Positions 55,241-63,268 of a stretch of DNA of 64,000 nucleotides are shown here, one piece after another. The stretch is from Moraxella sp. ZY210820 (GTDB lineage: Bacteria > Pseudomonadota > Gammaproteobacteria > Pseudomonadales > Moraxellaceae): NCBI RefSeq assembly GCF_030674635.1, contig NZ_CP089978.1, forward strand, positions 868,001 to 932,000, given 5' to 3'. Position numbers and translations under genes: made by a program. The notes under the pieces were generated by a model that was not told the origin of the DNA, ran no database searches, and saw nothing but the letters and a program-made list of their open reading frames with translations. Position 1 is the stretch's first letter; the number at the start of each line of letters is the position of its first letter.

Positions 55241-55592
55241 TTTATCACCACAGTTTTTACGACAGCTAGATAAGATGGATATACAAAGTCAAGACATTAT
55301 CGCTGATTTTGTGAACCATGTTGAAAAGTATGGTTTAAATGGCTTAAAGGGGCGTAATAAATCATCTGCTCTAGTCAATCCACATACAAAACGAGAAAGA
55401 GCTAACTTTGCCTATGCCCAAAAATATTGTCTATGGCATTATCATATAGGTATTCCTTGTTATGTAGGTAGTGATGGCGATATGACAAGTGAATATATTC
55501 TGCATTATCAAAGATTTGATGATGAAATTGTGCTTATTGCATTATTGCCACACCCACCTTTTAATTTGCCTAATGAACAAACACTACAGTAA
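55230..55592 (+). CDS. candidate YafO/RelE-like toxin
   Basis: A 120-residue protein starting inside the antitoxin end, the usual type II toxin-antitoxin coupling. Its order resembles YafO: a helical start (MRVDLSPQFLRQLDKMD), then a GR motif (LKGRNKSSALVNP), then ER and aromatic text (ERANFAYAQKYCLWHYHIG), then DDEIVLIALLPHPPF. YafO toxins are ribosome-dependent mRNA endonucleases. The assignment is by pattern, so RelE-superfamily membership is plausible but not proved. No truncation is seen. Confidence 0.65.
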   Translation: MRVDLSPQFLRQLDKMDIQSQDIIADFVNHVEKYGLNGLKGRNKSSALVNPHTKRERANFAYAQKYCLWHYHIGIPCYVGSDGDMTSEYILHYQRFDDEIVLIALLPHPPFNLPNEQTLQ

Positions 55593-55706
55593 GATAGTAT
55601 GTATAATTATAGATTAAGCCGTGAACAGATGGAAAAATGACTGATAAGTTTGTACAGCCTATAGAGTTATATAACCCACTAATTTACCTAACAATTTAAT
55701 GAAATC

Positions 55707-55740
55707 TGCACCAGACTAAAAAATACTCTGGTGCATTTTT
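55707..55740 (+). terminator. terminator after the YafO-like pair
   Basis: Stem TGCACCAGA (55707-55715) with TCTGGTGCA (55727-55735), followed by five T residues. Confidence 0.88.
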
Positions 55741-55770
55741 ATTGTTAAATATACTCAAATAATACAAATA

Positions 55771-55808
55771 AAAAAGACCTATAAACTTTAAAATAGCTTA
55801 TAAGTCTT
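55771..55808 (-). terminator. terminator of tRNA-Val
   Basis: Arms AGACCTATAA (55775-55784) and TTATAAGTCT (55798-55807), one mismatch, followed by T residues on the minus strand. Confidence 0.7.
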
Positions 55809-55817
55809 TGATTTATT

Positions 55818-55894
55818 TGGTAGGCATATCCAGATTTGAACTGGAGACCTCTACGATGTCAACGTAGCGCTCTAACCAACTGAGCTATACGCCT
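55818..55894 (-). tRNA. tRNA-Val (anticodon GAC)
   Basis: A 77-nt cloverleaf with encoded CCA. The acceptor AGGCGTA pairs with TATGCCT (one G-U). The anticodon stem CTACG/CGTAG encloses loop TTGACAT, giving anticodon GAC, and the T-loop is TTCAAAT. Confidence 0.97.
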
Positions 55895-55929
55895 GTATGT
55901 GCAATATTCTAGCACTTTATCACATAAAC

Positions 55930-57930
55930 TCAAGTATTTTTTTGTGATTTTAATATGCTTGCACACTCTTTCATCAATTTTACAAATCGTTTTTCATCAT
56001 TAGCATTTTTTTGTTCTGCATAATGTACACGCTGATAAAGCTCAACAACTTGGATAAAACATTCGTGAGGCTCAGTTTGAATACGTTTTATCCACATTGC
56101 AAAACTTTCCCCTGTTTGTTGTTGTAAAGCTGAAGGTAATTGGCGATTTAAACGCATAATTTGTAACTGATAAATACTGTATTGACGTTGTTTTTGCCAA
56201 TAGAGCCAATACCAATATACCATGCTTAACACAAAAATCCCTGCAATCAATATCCAAATAAAGTGTTGTGTAGATGTTAAACCTAATTTTCCTAAGAAAC
56301 TCTTTTGAGAATCCACATCATAACCAACAACTTTACTTTGCCATTGATAGCTTGCATAATCACTCCAAACTTGTAATTGACGTAACATATTAAACTGATG
56401 ATAACCAAACGTACCTGTGCCTAAAGTATCAGGAGCTGATTCTAAAAAGTCTTGCATACCGTCATCGATACGATTAGGTGCAATTACAGCAGTTGGGTCA
56501 ATACGTACCCATTGTTGATTGAGCCAAACTTCTGTCCAAGCATGGGCATCAAGCTGACGAACTTCCCAACTTTTGCCATCTGGTGCGAGTTGTCCACCTT
56601 GATAACCGATGACAACACGTGCAGGAATACCCACATAACGCATCATCATACTAAAACTTGAAGCATAATGTTCACAAAAGCCTTGTTTGGATTGGAATAA
56701 AAAGTCATCAACACGATGTTCACCCAATAAAGGCGGTTTAAGTGTATAAGTAAATTGCTCTTTTTTATACCAATTTAACACATTTTGCACATATTGTTCA
56801 GGCTGTTGTCCGCTTTGTTGCCATAATTGCTGTGCTAATGCTTGTGATTTTAAATCTAATGGAATGATAAATTTTTGGTTGGTATCTCCAATAGGTTGGT
56901 CATCAAAATCACTTGCTTTATTATTTTTGAGCCAAGCAAAATCAATCGGTTGAGTAATTTGAGCTGGACGAAATGGTACAATACTACCATCATTGTACAA
57001 ACGATAACCACGTGTAGCAGGTACAGATTTTTCTAAAGATACAAGCCATTGTTGATTTGGGTCAGCCGTTAAATATTGATAATACATCACATCTCGATTA
57101 GCAAATTTGCGTATATCAACAGGGCGTTGTATAGGCTGACGTGTCCATGTAGTGCCATCATACATGTCTAGCACCATTGCACGCCAATAGAGTTGTGAAC
57201 GTGGTGGTAATTGTTGCATATCGCCAATAATACGAAAGGCTAAAGCCGATGATTGTGATAATTCTGCAATATCACCAGGAGACATACTGTCGCTTAAACC
57301 TGTTTTTGCTTTATTCTCAGGAATAGGAATCGCCCAAAATGGAGGGAAACGTGGAAAAAAGATAAATAGTATGATAAAAAATGGGATAGCAAAGCCAATA
57401 AATTTAATAATTTGTTTAATATCTTGTTTAATAGCAGGTTGCTTGTTGGCTTGTTTTAAAAATTCATAAGTTTGTAAACGGTATAAACCTGTCAAGCAGG
57501 CAATGACACACCATAAAACAGCGAGTGTCATTAAGAATGATTGACTATGTAAAAATAAACTTGCACTAACAAATAAAGCAAAATTGAAGATAATCAATAA
57601 ATCACGTTTTTGTTTTAATTCAAAACTTTTAGCCAATAGGCACAGGGTTAAAAAAGAAACACCAGCTTCTACACCTACAATGGTTTTGAATTGGAATAAA
57701 ATAAGTGCCAATCCAATAACAAATACGCCTAATTGTAAATAACGATAATAGGTAAATTTTTTACGGTAATATTGCCATGTTAAAAATGAGAAAATGGAAA
57801 TAAATAAAGCACTTAAGCTATAGGGTAAATAACTAATTTGAGCAATGGTAATACAGGATAATACCATTAATAAACATAACTGAATAGAACGATCCACACC
57901 ATAAATAATACTTTGTTTTTGCATAGTCAT
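55930..57930 (-). CDS. TgpA-like membrane transglutaminase (DUF3488 domain)
   Basis: A 666-residue protein: about seven membrane helices in the N-terminal ~190 residues, a periplasmic transglutaminase-like domain, then a further helix near 550 and a cytoplasmic tail. The catalytic triad is visible: Cys in QGFCEHYASSF, His in DAHAWTEVW and Asp in RIDPTAVI. The order matches Pseudomonas TgpA. Third gene of a MoxR-DUF58-TgpA operon. Membrane-associated protein crosslinking or proteolysis is suggested by the fold, but the substrate is unknown. Confidence 0.93.
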   Translation of the reverse strand: MTMQKQSIIYGVDRSIQLCLLMVLSCITIAQISYLPYSLSALFISIFSFLTWQYYRKKFTYYRYLQLGVFVIGLALILFQFKTIVGVEAGVSFLTLCLLAKSFELKQKRDLLIIFNFALFVSASLFLHSQSFLMTLAVLWCVIACLTGLYRLQTYEFLKQANKQPAIKQDIKQIIKFIGFAIPFFIILFIFFPRFPPFWAIPIPENKAKTGLSDSMSPGDIAELSQSSALAFRIIGDMQQLPPRSQLYWRAMVLDMYDGTTWTRQPIQRPVDIRKFANRDVMYYQYLTADPNQQWLVSLEKSVPATRGYRLYNDGSIVPFRPAQITQPIDFAWLKNNKASDFDDQPIGDTNQKFIIPLDLKSQALAQQLWQQSGQQPEQYVQNVLNWYKKEQFTYTLKPPLLGEHRVDDFLFQSKQGFCEHYASSFSMMMRYVGIPARVVIGYQGGQLAPDGKSWEVRQLDAHAWTEVWLNQQWVRIDPTAVIAPNRIDDGMQDFLESAPDTLGTGTFGYHQFNMLRQLQVWSDYASYQWQSKVVGYDVDSQKSFLGKLGLTSTQHFIWILIAGIFVLSMVYWYWLYWQKQRQYSIYQLQIMRLNRQLPSALQQQTGESFAMWIKRIQTEPHECFIQVVELYQRVHYAEQKNANDEKRFVKLMKECASILKSQKNT

Positions 57931-57942
57931 TGTGTATATTCC

Positions 57943-58863
57943 TTAAGCTTGAGCCAGCAATTTTTGAGCATTAACCCATTGTACATATCCTTGTTCATAA
58001 GCCAAAGATTGTTGTGGCAGTTGCATTGAATATGCGAGATGGTGTTGATGACAGTAATCTACGAGATACATCATTAAGCTTAATTTCTCTTCATGTAAAG
58101 CACTCGGCATATCATCATACTTAATATGAATTTCTTGTTGTTCATTCATTTGTTCAAATATTTTAACAAATAAACCTTGTCCTAAAGCAAGTTGTTTCCA
58201 CGATACTGATTGATAGCTATCGCCTTGTTTAAATGGGCGTAGCTCTCTAAATTCATCGACATCTGGGGTAAAGTCAGCCTTTTGAATCTTATTTTCTCGT
58301 GTGCTTTGCTCTGCATAAGGTGCAATCCAGCATTCATGTTGTAAAAATAAATAAGACCATGTTTGTACTAATCCTAATGGATATGTTGAGTAAATTTTGA
58401 TTTTGGGTAATTCAAAACGCCCACGTTGTTCTGGAAAAAAATGTAAATCAATATGTTGTTGTGTTTCAGTCAAGAGTACATATTTTAAGTCAGTTTCAGT
58501 TTCTAGCATTAAATAACGATGTTGAGCTTGTGCTTGTTTAAAAATAAATTGTACTTGGTAATCTTGTCCAACACGTCCAACATCAGGGTAAATAATTTCT
58601 ATACTCAAACCATGTAATTGTTTGAATGTTAAGTAAAAACTAATTGCTAAAACAGCACTAATCAAAAAGCAAAAACCTAAAATTAGGTTATTGGCATAGT
58701 TGATACCTGCAATAAAGGTTAAAATAATCAGAATAGAATATAAAATGCCGTAACGATATAAAAAAATTAATACGGTTTGATGGGTTAAAGTTGTACGTTC
58801 GCTAACCTGAAAACGTTTTTTAATCCAATGCTGATATTGATTATGAAACAGACCTTGAATCAT
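57943..58863 (-). CDS. DUF58-domain membrane protein
   Basis: A 306-residue protein with two membrane helices near residues 30-80, a beta-rich region, and the DUF58 signature DEFRELRPFKQGDSYQSVSW around 205-225 (normal form: RxYxxGDxxRxIxW). It lies between MoxR and TgpA genes in the usual order (12 bp gap each side). DUF58 proteins are thought to be MoxR clients with a VWA-like fold. Function otherwise unknown. Confidence 0.9.
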   Translation of the reverse strand: MIQGLFHNQYQHWIKKRFQVSERTTLTHQTVLIFLYRYGILYSILIILTFIAGINYANNLILGFCFLISAVLAISFYLTFKQLHGLSIEIIYPDVGRVGQDYQVQFIFKQAQAQHRYLMLETETDLKYVLLTETQQHIDLHFFPEQRGRFELPKIKIYSTYPLGLVQTWSYLFLQHECWIAPYAEQSTRENKIQKADFTPDVDEFRELRPFKQGDSYQSVSWKQLALGQGLFVKIFEQMNEQQEIHIKYDDMPSALHEEKLSLMMYLVDYCHQHHLAYSMQLPQQSLAYEQGYVQWVNAQKLLAQA

Positions 58864-58874
58864 CTGAATTCGCC

Positions 58875-59792
58875 TTAAATTTCAACTTTAACCTGTTTTA
58901 AAATTTCTTGGCTTTCTGCTTGAGATAAGCCCATACGATGTCCTGCTACTGCTGCGAATACATTTTGAATATCTTCTGGTAATACAAAAGTACGTTTTTC
59001 AATTAAGGCATGGCTTTGCGATGCTTTTTTCAATGCAATTAAACCACGTGTTGATAAACCATGATGATGTTTACGTGTTTCGCCTGCAAGACGTACTAAA
59101 TAATCTAAAATAGCATCACTACAATGAATTTCATTTACCATTTTTTGTAATTGTAAAATATCATCAACATTAAATACAGGTTGCAAATGTTGGAAAATTT
59201 CACGGCGACTTTGTTGTTTTAATAAGTTTTTCTCTGCAACTGGCGATGGATAACCTAGAGATAGACACATCAAAAAACGGTCTAATTGTGATTCAGGTAG
59301 GGCAAAAGTGCCGCTTTGGAATAATGGATTTTGTGTTGCGATAACCCAAAATGGTTGTGGTAAGGCATAGCGTACCGCATCAACAGTAACAAAACCTTCT
59401 TCCATTGCTTCTAATAATGCACTTTGTGTTTTTGGGCTTGAGCGGTTAATTTCATCTGCTAATAAAATTTGACTGAAGATAGGTCCTTGTTTAAATTCAA
59501 ATTTTTGTTCTTTTTGATTAAATAAATTAAAACCAATAATATCACTTGCTAACATATCATTGGTAAATTGAATACGCTGAAATTGTAAGCCTGCTAAAAT
59601 TGATAATGCGTGTGATAATGTAGTTTTACCTAAACCGGGTAAATCTTCAAATAAAACATGACCACCTGCCAATAAACAACAAAGGGAAAGCTTAGTTTGT
59701 TGATGTTTATCTAAAACAATTTGATTAATTTGTGTTAAAAATTCATCAATTTTAGCTGAAAATTGTTGGATATTTTGTTCAAGGTTTTGCAT
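58875..59792 (-). CDS. MoxR-family AAA+ ATPase
   Basis: A 305-residue AAA+ protein. Walker A is DLPGLGKTTLSHAL near residue 55. Walker B and sensor text is LLADEINRSSPKTQSALLEAMEEG near 115-135. ATQNP (sensor 1) is near 152, and the C-terminal lid contains LVRLAGETRKH and STRGLIALKKA. MoxR ATPases act as chaperones for VWA-type partners. It is first in the operon. Confidence 0.93.
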   Translation of the reverse strand: MQNLEQNIQQFSAKIDEFLTQINQIVLDKHQQTKLSLCCLLAGGHVLFEDLPGLGKTTLSHALSILAGLQFQRIQFTNDMLASDIIGFNLFNQKEQKFEFKQGPIFSQILLADEINRSSPKTQSALLEAMEEGFVTVDAVRYALPQPFWVIATQNPLFQSGTFALPESQLDRFLMCLSLGYPSPVAEKNLLKQQSRREIFQHLQPVFNVDDILQLQKMVNEIHCSDAILDYLVRLAGETRKHHHGLSTRGLIALKKASQSHALIEKRTFVLPEDIQNVFAAVAGHRMGLSQAESQEILKQVKVEI

Positions 59793-59971
59793 ATTTTACT
59801 CATTTCATAGACATTAGGTGTATATGATAACAAAAAATAAGTATTTTCGTATAGTAAAATATGACATTAATCACATTTTGTTACCATCATCATACCATAA
59901 AAAATCTACTATACGAATTAGCTATTTTTCAGGTAAAATATTGCTTATTTTCCATTAGTTTAGAGTAAATC

Positions 59972-60649
59972 ATGTCAGATACACCATCTTTGTGGGCAGA
60001 GATTGATAAATATATTGATGAACATTTAATTCCACCACAACCACAGCTCGATAAAACCTTAGAAAACACAGCCTTGCATGGTTTTTCTAATCATTTAGCG
60101 GTTGCTCCTAATCAAGGTATGTTTTTAAAAATGTTGGTTCAAATGAATCATTGTAAACGTGTTTTAGAATTAGGTACATTTGCCGCTTATAGTACACAAT
60201 GGCTTGCACAAGCCCTTCCTGATGATGGATATTTATTAACCATAGAAGGACGAGAGACACATGTGGCAATGGCACGAGAAAATTTAGCGTTGGCTAATAT
60301 TAGCTCAACAATTGATTTGCGTCATGGGCGTGGTGTTGATATTTTACAGCAATTGATTGAGCAAAATATTGAACCATTTGATTTTATTTTTATTGATGCT
60401 GATAAACAAAGTTATCCTCAATATTTAGCGTTAAGTTTGCAACTTTCACGTTCTGGAACGGTTATCGTGTTAGATAATGTGATTCGTGCTGGCGATATTT
60501 TGGATAAAAATAATTATAAGCCAAGTATTGAAGGTATTCGTCAAATGTATAAAACAATGTACAATCATCCGCAAATTTTATCTTGTACCGCTTTACAAAC
60601 GGTGGGCAGTAAAGGACATGATGGTTTTGCTATTGCGATTGTCAAATAG
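59972..60649 (+). CDS. SAM-dependent O-methyltransferase, class I (COMT-like)
   Basis: A 225-residue protein of the caffeoyl-CoA/catechol O-methyltransferase type. SAM motif I is RVLELGTFAAYSTQWLA near residues 60-77. The metal-binding FIFIDADKQSYPQYL lies near 135-150, followed by IVLDNVIRAGDILD. The acceptor is unknown. It diverges from the MoxR operon and precedes rng. Confidence 0.9.
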   Translation: MSDTPSLWAEIDKYIDEHLIPPQPQLDKTLENTALHGFSNHLAVAPNQGMFLKMLVQMNHCKRVLELGTFAAYSTQWLAQALPDDGYLLTIEGRETHVAMARENLALANISSTIDLRHGRGVDILQQLIEQNIEPFDFIFIDADKQSYPQYLALSLQLSRSGTVIVLDNVIRAGDILDKNNYKPSIEGIRQMYKTMYNHPQILSCTALQTVGSKGHDGFAIAIVK

Positions 60650-60802
60650 GAAAAATGGTAGTATAAGATGATGATTGGATAAATCAATTATCATCTCTAA
60701 AGCAAATATGATGATGTTTTATACTATGGATATTTTTCACTCAAAACAATTAAACTAAATGATTTTAATAACTTAAAGTGTTATAGGCATATTTTCCATA
60801 AA

Positions 60803-60827
60803 GTTATCCACAAAAAGTGTGGGTAAC
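60803..60827 (+). promoter_or_regulatory. hairpin with paired DnaA-box-like sequences upstream of rng
   Basis: TTATCCACA (60804-60812, perfect DnaA box) and TGTGGGTAA (60818-60826, inverted near-match) pair as a 10-bp stem (60803-60812 with 60818-60827) with one wobble, 33 bp before rng. It may be a regulatory RNA hairpin in the rng leader or a DnaA site. Confidence 0.45.
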
Positions 60828-60859
60828 TGTAGATAAGGTGCTAAATCTTGAGATAGGCA

Positions 60860-62314
60860 ATGATGGTAACAGAGTTTTTAATTAATATGACACCGACTGA
60901 ATGTCGTGTTGCACTTATTGAAAATGGTACAGTCAATGAGCTGTTTATTGAACGCACCGCTCGCCGTGATTTGGTGGGAAATATTTACAAGGGGAAAGTC
61001 GTTCGTGTGCTACCCGGTATGCAAGCCGCATTTATCGACATTGGACTTTCTCGCACTGCTTTTTTACATATTAATGATATGGTTTGGTGTCGTTCAAAAC
61101 CTGAACCAAATATTGGCGAGATTTTACACCCCGGTAAAGTCATTACTGTGCAAATCATGAAAGATATGCTTGGCACAAAAGGAGCTAGACTGACTACTGA
61201 TTTATCGATTCCATCACGCTATTTAGTCTTTATGCCTTTTGCGGAACAAAGTGGTATTTCTCAAAAAATTGAAGATGAGCAGGAGCGTGAACGTCTCAAA
61301 AATATCATCCAACAATTGCAACAAAAGCATAAGTTGCCTAACGTTATTGTGCGTACGGCTGCAGAAGGTGTATCTGAAACCGAACTAGAACAAGATATGT
61401 TGTACTTAGTGAAACTTTGGGAGCATATTCAGCATAAAAAAATTAATTTACACGCACCGAGTTTAGTTTTTCAGGAAATTCCTTTAGCACAACGCATTAT
61501 CCGTGATTATACACGTCAGCAAAATGTGAAAATTTTTGTTGATTCTCGTGAGACTTATCAGCAATTAAATCAATTTATTACAGAATTTATTCCGCATTTG
61601 CAAGATAATCTGATTCATTATGCAGGTGAAAAGCCAATTTTTGATTTGTATAATGTTGAAGAAGATATTCAAAAAGCCTTACAAACTCGAGTGGCTCTCA
61701 AATCAGGTGGTTATCTAATGATAGACCAAACTGAAGCTATGACTACAATTGACGTTAATACGGGGTCTTATGTTGGTGGACGTAGCTTAGAAGATACGGT
61801 ATTTAAAACCAATATGGAAGCAACGGAAGTCATCGCTCGGCAGTTACGTTTACGCAATTTGGGGGGCATTATTATTATCGATTTTATTGATATGCAAGAA
61901 CTTCATCATCGTGAGCGTGTGATGCAACAATTTGAAAAAATGCTACAACGAGACCATGCAAAAACTAAAATTAGTCAAGTATCAGAATTAGGCTTAGTTG
62001 AAATGACACGTAAACGCACACGAGAGTCATTAGAGCGATTATTGTGTGAACCGTGTCCTACTTGTGAAAGTCGTGGTTTTGTGAAAACTGCGGAAACTGT
62101 TTGCTATGAGATTTTCCGTGAGCTGATGCGATATGCACGAGCTTATGAAACACAACATGATTTTACAGTGATTGCCCACCCTGCGATTATTGACCGTTTT
62201 TTAACTACGGAAACCAATGCCGTGGCGGATTTTGAACATTTTGTACAACGTACGATTAAATTTCAGGTCGAAAATTGTTATACACAAGAGCAATATGATA
62301 TTGTGTTGAGTTAG
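60860..62314 (+). CDS. rng: ribonuclease G
   Basis: A 484-residue RNase E/G-family endonuclease that processes 16S rRNA 5' ends and decays mRNA. N-terminal S1 domain (NIYKGKVVRVLPGMQAAFID), the catalytic region MTTIDVNTGSYVGGRSLEDT (Asp) and GGIIIIDFIDM (Asp), and the zinc-link CEPCPTCESRG. Length matches RNase G and not the longer RNase E. Start is at one of two adjacent ATGs. Hairpin and near-DnaA boxes lie in the leader. Confidence 0.95.
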   Translation: MMVTEFLINMTPTECRVALIENGTVNELFIERTARRDLVGNIYKGKVVRVLPGMQAAFIDIGLSRTAFLHINDMVWCRSKPEPNIGEILHPGKVITVQIMKDMLGTKGARLTTDLSIPSRYLVFMPFAEQSGISQKIEDEQERERLKNIIQQLQQKHKLPNVIVRTAAEGVSETELEQDMLYLVKLWEHIQHKKINLHAPSLVFQEIPLAQRIIRDYTRQQNVKIFVDSRETYQQLNQFITEFIPHLQDNLIHYAGEKPIFDLYNVEEDIQKALQTRVALKSGGYLMIDQTEAMTTIDVNTGSYVGGRSLEDTVFKTNMEATEVIARQLRLRNLGGIIIIDFIDMQELHHRERVMQQFEKMLQRDHAKTKISQVSELGLVEMTRKRTRESLERLLCEPCPTCESRGFVKTAETVCYEIFRELMRYARAYETQHDFTVIAHPAIIDRFLTTETNAVADFEHFVQRTIKFQVENCYTQEQYDIVLS

Positions 62315-62316
62315 AA

Positions 62317-62341
62317 TAAGGGCGAATTTTTTTCGCTCTTA
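62317..62341. repeat. dispersed palindromic repeat, copy 4
   Basis: Arms TAAGGGCGA (62317-62325) and TCGCTCTTA (62333-62341) with a T-rich centre, just after the rng stop. It may serve as terminator. Confidence 0.7.
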
Positions 62342-62351
62342 CAAATACACA

Positions 62352-62432
62352 TTAAAAGATGATTAAAAAAGCAATGATTAACAATATAATGATTTTCCAA
62401 AATGATTTCTTTTCTTTATGCTTCTCACTCAT
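62352..62432 (-). CDS. 26-residue single-pass membrane peptide candidate
   Basis: ATG 62432 to TAA 62352 encodes MSEKHKEKKSFWKII followed by a hydrophobic Leu/Ile/Phe helix ending at the stop. The charged head plus one helix is typical of small membrane proteins. A GAG lies ~8 bp upstream. No homology can be stated; it is short enough to be chance. Confidence 0.4.
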   Translation of the reverse strand: MSEKHKEKKSFWKIIILLIIAFLIIF

Positions 62433-62460
62433 CGCTACTACTCTTTAATAAATGAGCAAA

Positions 62461-62550
62461 TTATTCACCAATAAAACAAGCTTTAAAACGTTGTTTACCC
62501 AATAATCTAAGTTGTTGCAATTCTTGGCTATATTGTTTTAAACAATCTAA
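62461..62550 (-). pseudogene. possible short gene broken by an early stop
   Basis: A 29-codon open stretch (ending KACFIGE) with coding-like composition is preceded two codons after an ATG (62557-62559) by a TAA. Changing that stop to a sense codon would give a ~32-residue protein. The gap 62433-62574 has no other gene I can see. Confidence 0.3.
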
Positions 62551-62574
62551 TTAACCCATCGATTTAACATGACT

Positions 62575-63267
62575 TTAATCAGCTAAAATAAAGCGACTTG
62601 CCATTTCAGCGTGTAACGTTGCGGTATCAAAAACAGGAATAGAAACATCATTTTGTTGAATTAATAAACCAATTTCCGTACAACCTAAAATCACACCTTT
62701 CGCCCCTTGTGCAATTAACTGTTCTATTGCTCTCAAATAATATTGTTTAGATTGTGGTAAAATTTCGCCAACGCATAATTCCTGAAAAATAATGCGGTGG
62801 ATTTCTTGTTGTGTTTCTGCATCAGGAACGATGGTTTCAATTTGATATTGTGCCAAACCTTGTTTATAAAACTCCTGTTGCATGACAAATTGTGTGCCTA
62901 ATAATGCCACTTTATCAATTTGGCTGCTTTGAATGGCTTGAGCTGTTGCATCAACAATATGTAAAAATGGCACAGTAATTTTTTCTTGAATCGCAGGTGC
63001 AACTTTGTGCATGGTATTGGTTGCCAATAAAATCCCTTCCGCACCAATTCGTTGTAATTTTTCGGCAATCTTTGCCAATAGTTCACCTGCTTTTTGCCAT
63101 TCATTGTGTTTTTGATATTGTACAATCGGTTCAAAATCTACACTATAAACAATCAATGGTGCAGAATGATTATATCCTTTCGTCTGATTTACTAAGCGAT
63201 TGATTTCACGATAATAAGTCTCTGTACTAGCTGATGACATACCGCCGATAATACCTAATGTTTTCAT
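62575..63267 (-). CDS. aspartate/glutamate racemase-family protein with Ala at first Cys site
   Basis: A 230-residue protein collinear with YgeA-type racemases. The N-terminal LGIIGGMSSASTETYY and second catalytic Cys in LGCTEIGLL are intact. The first Cys site, CTNTMH in E. coli YgeA, is ATNTMHKV here (codon GCA). Two-base racemisation should be impaired, though one-Cys relatives (decarboxylase/isomerase types) exist. It begins 1 bp after the WS/DGAT stop, so the two are translationally linked. Confidence 0.88.
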   Translation of the reverse strand: MKTLGIIGGMSSASTETYYREINRLVNQTKGYNHSAPLIVYSVDFEPIVQYQKHNEWQKAGELLAKIAEKLQRIGAEGILLATNTMHKVAPAIQEKITVPFLHIVDATAQAIQSSQIDKVALLGTQFVMQQEFYKQGLAQYQIETIVPDAETQQEIHRIIFQELCVGEILPQSKQYYLRAIEQLIAQGAKGVILGCTEIGLLIQQNDVSIPVFDTATLHAEMASRFILAD

Positions 63268-63268
63268 T

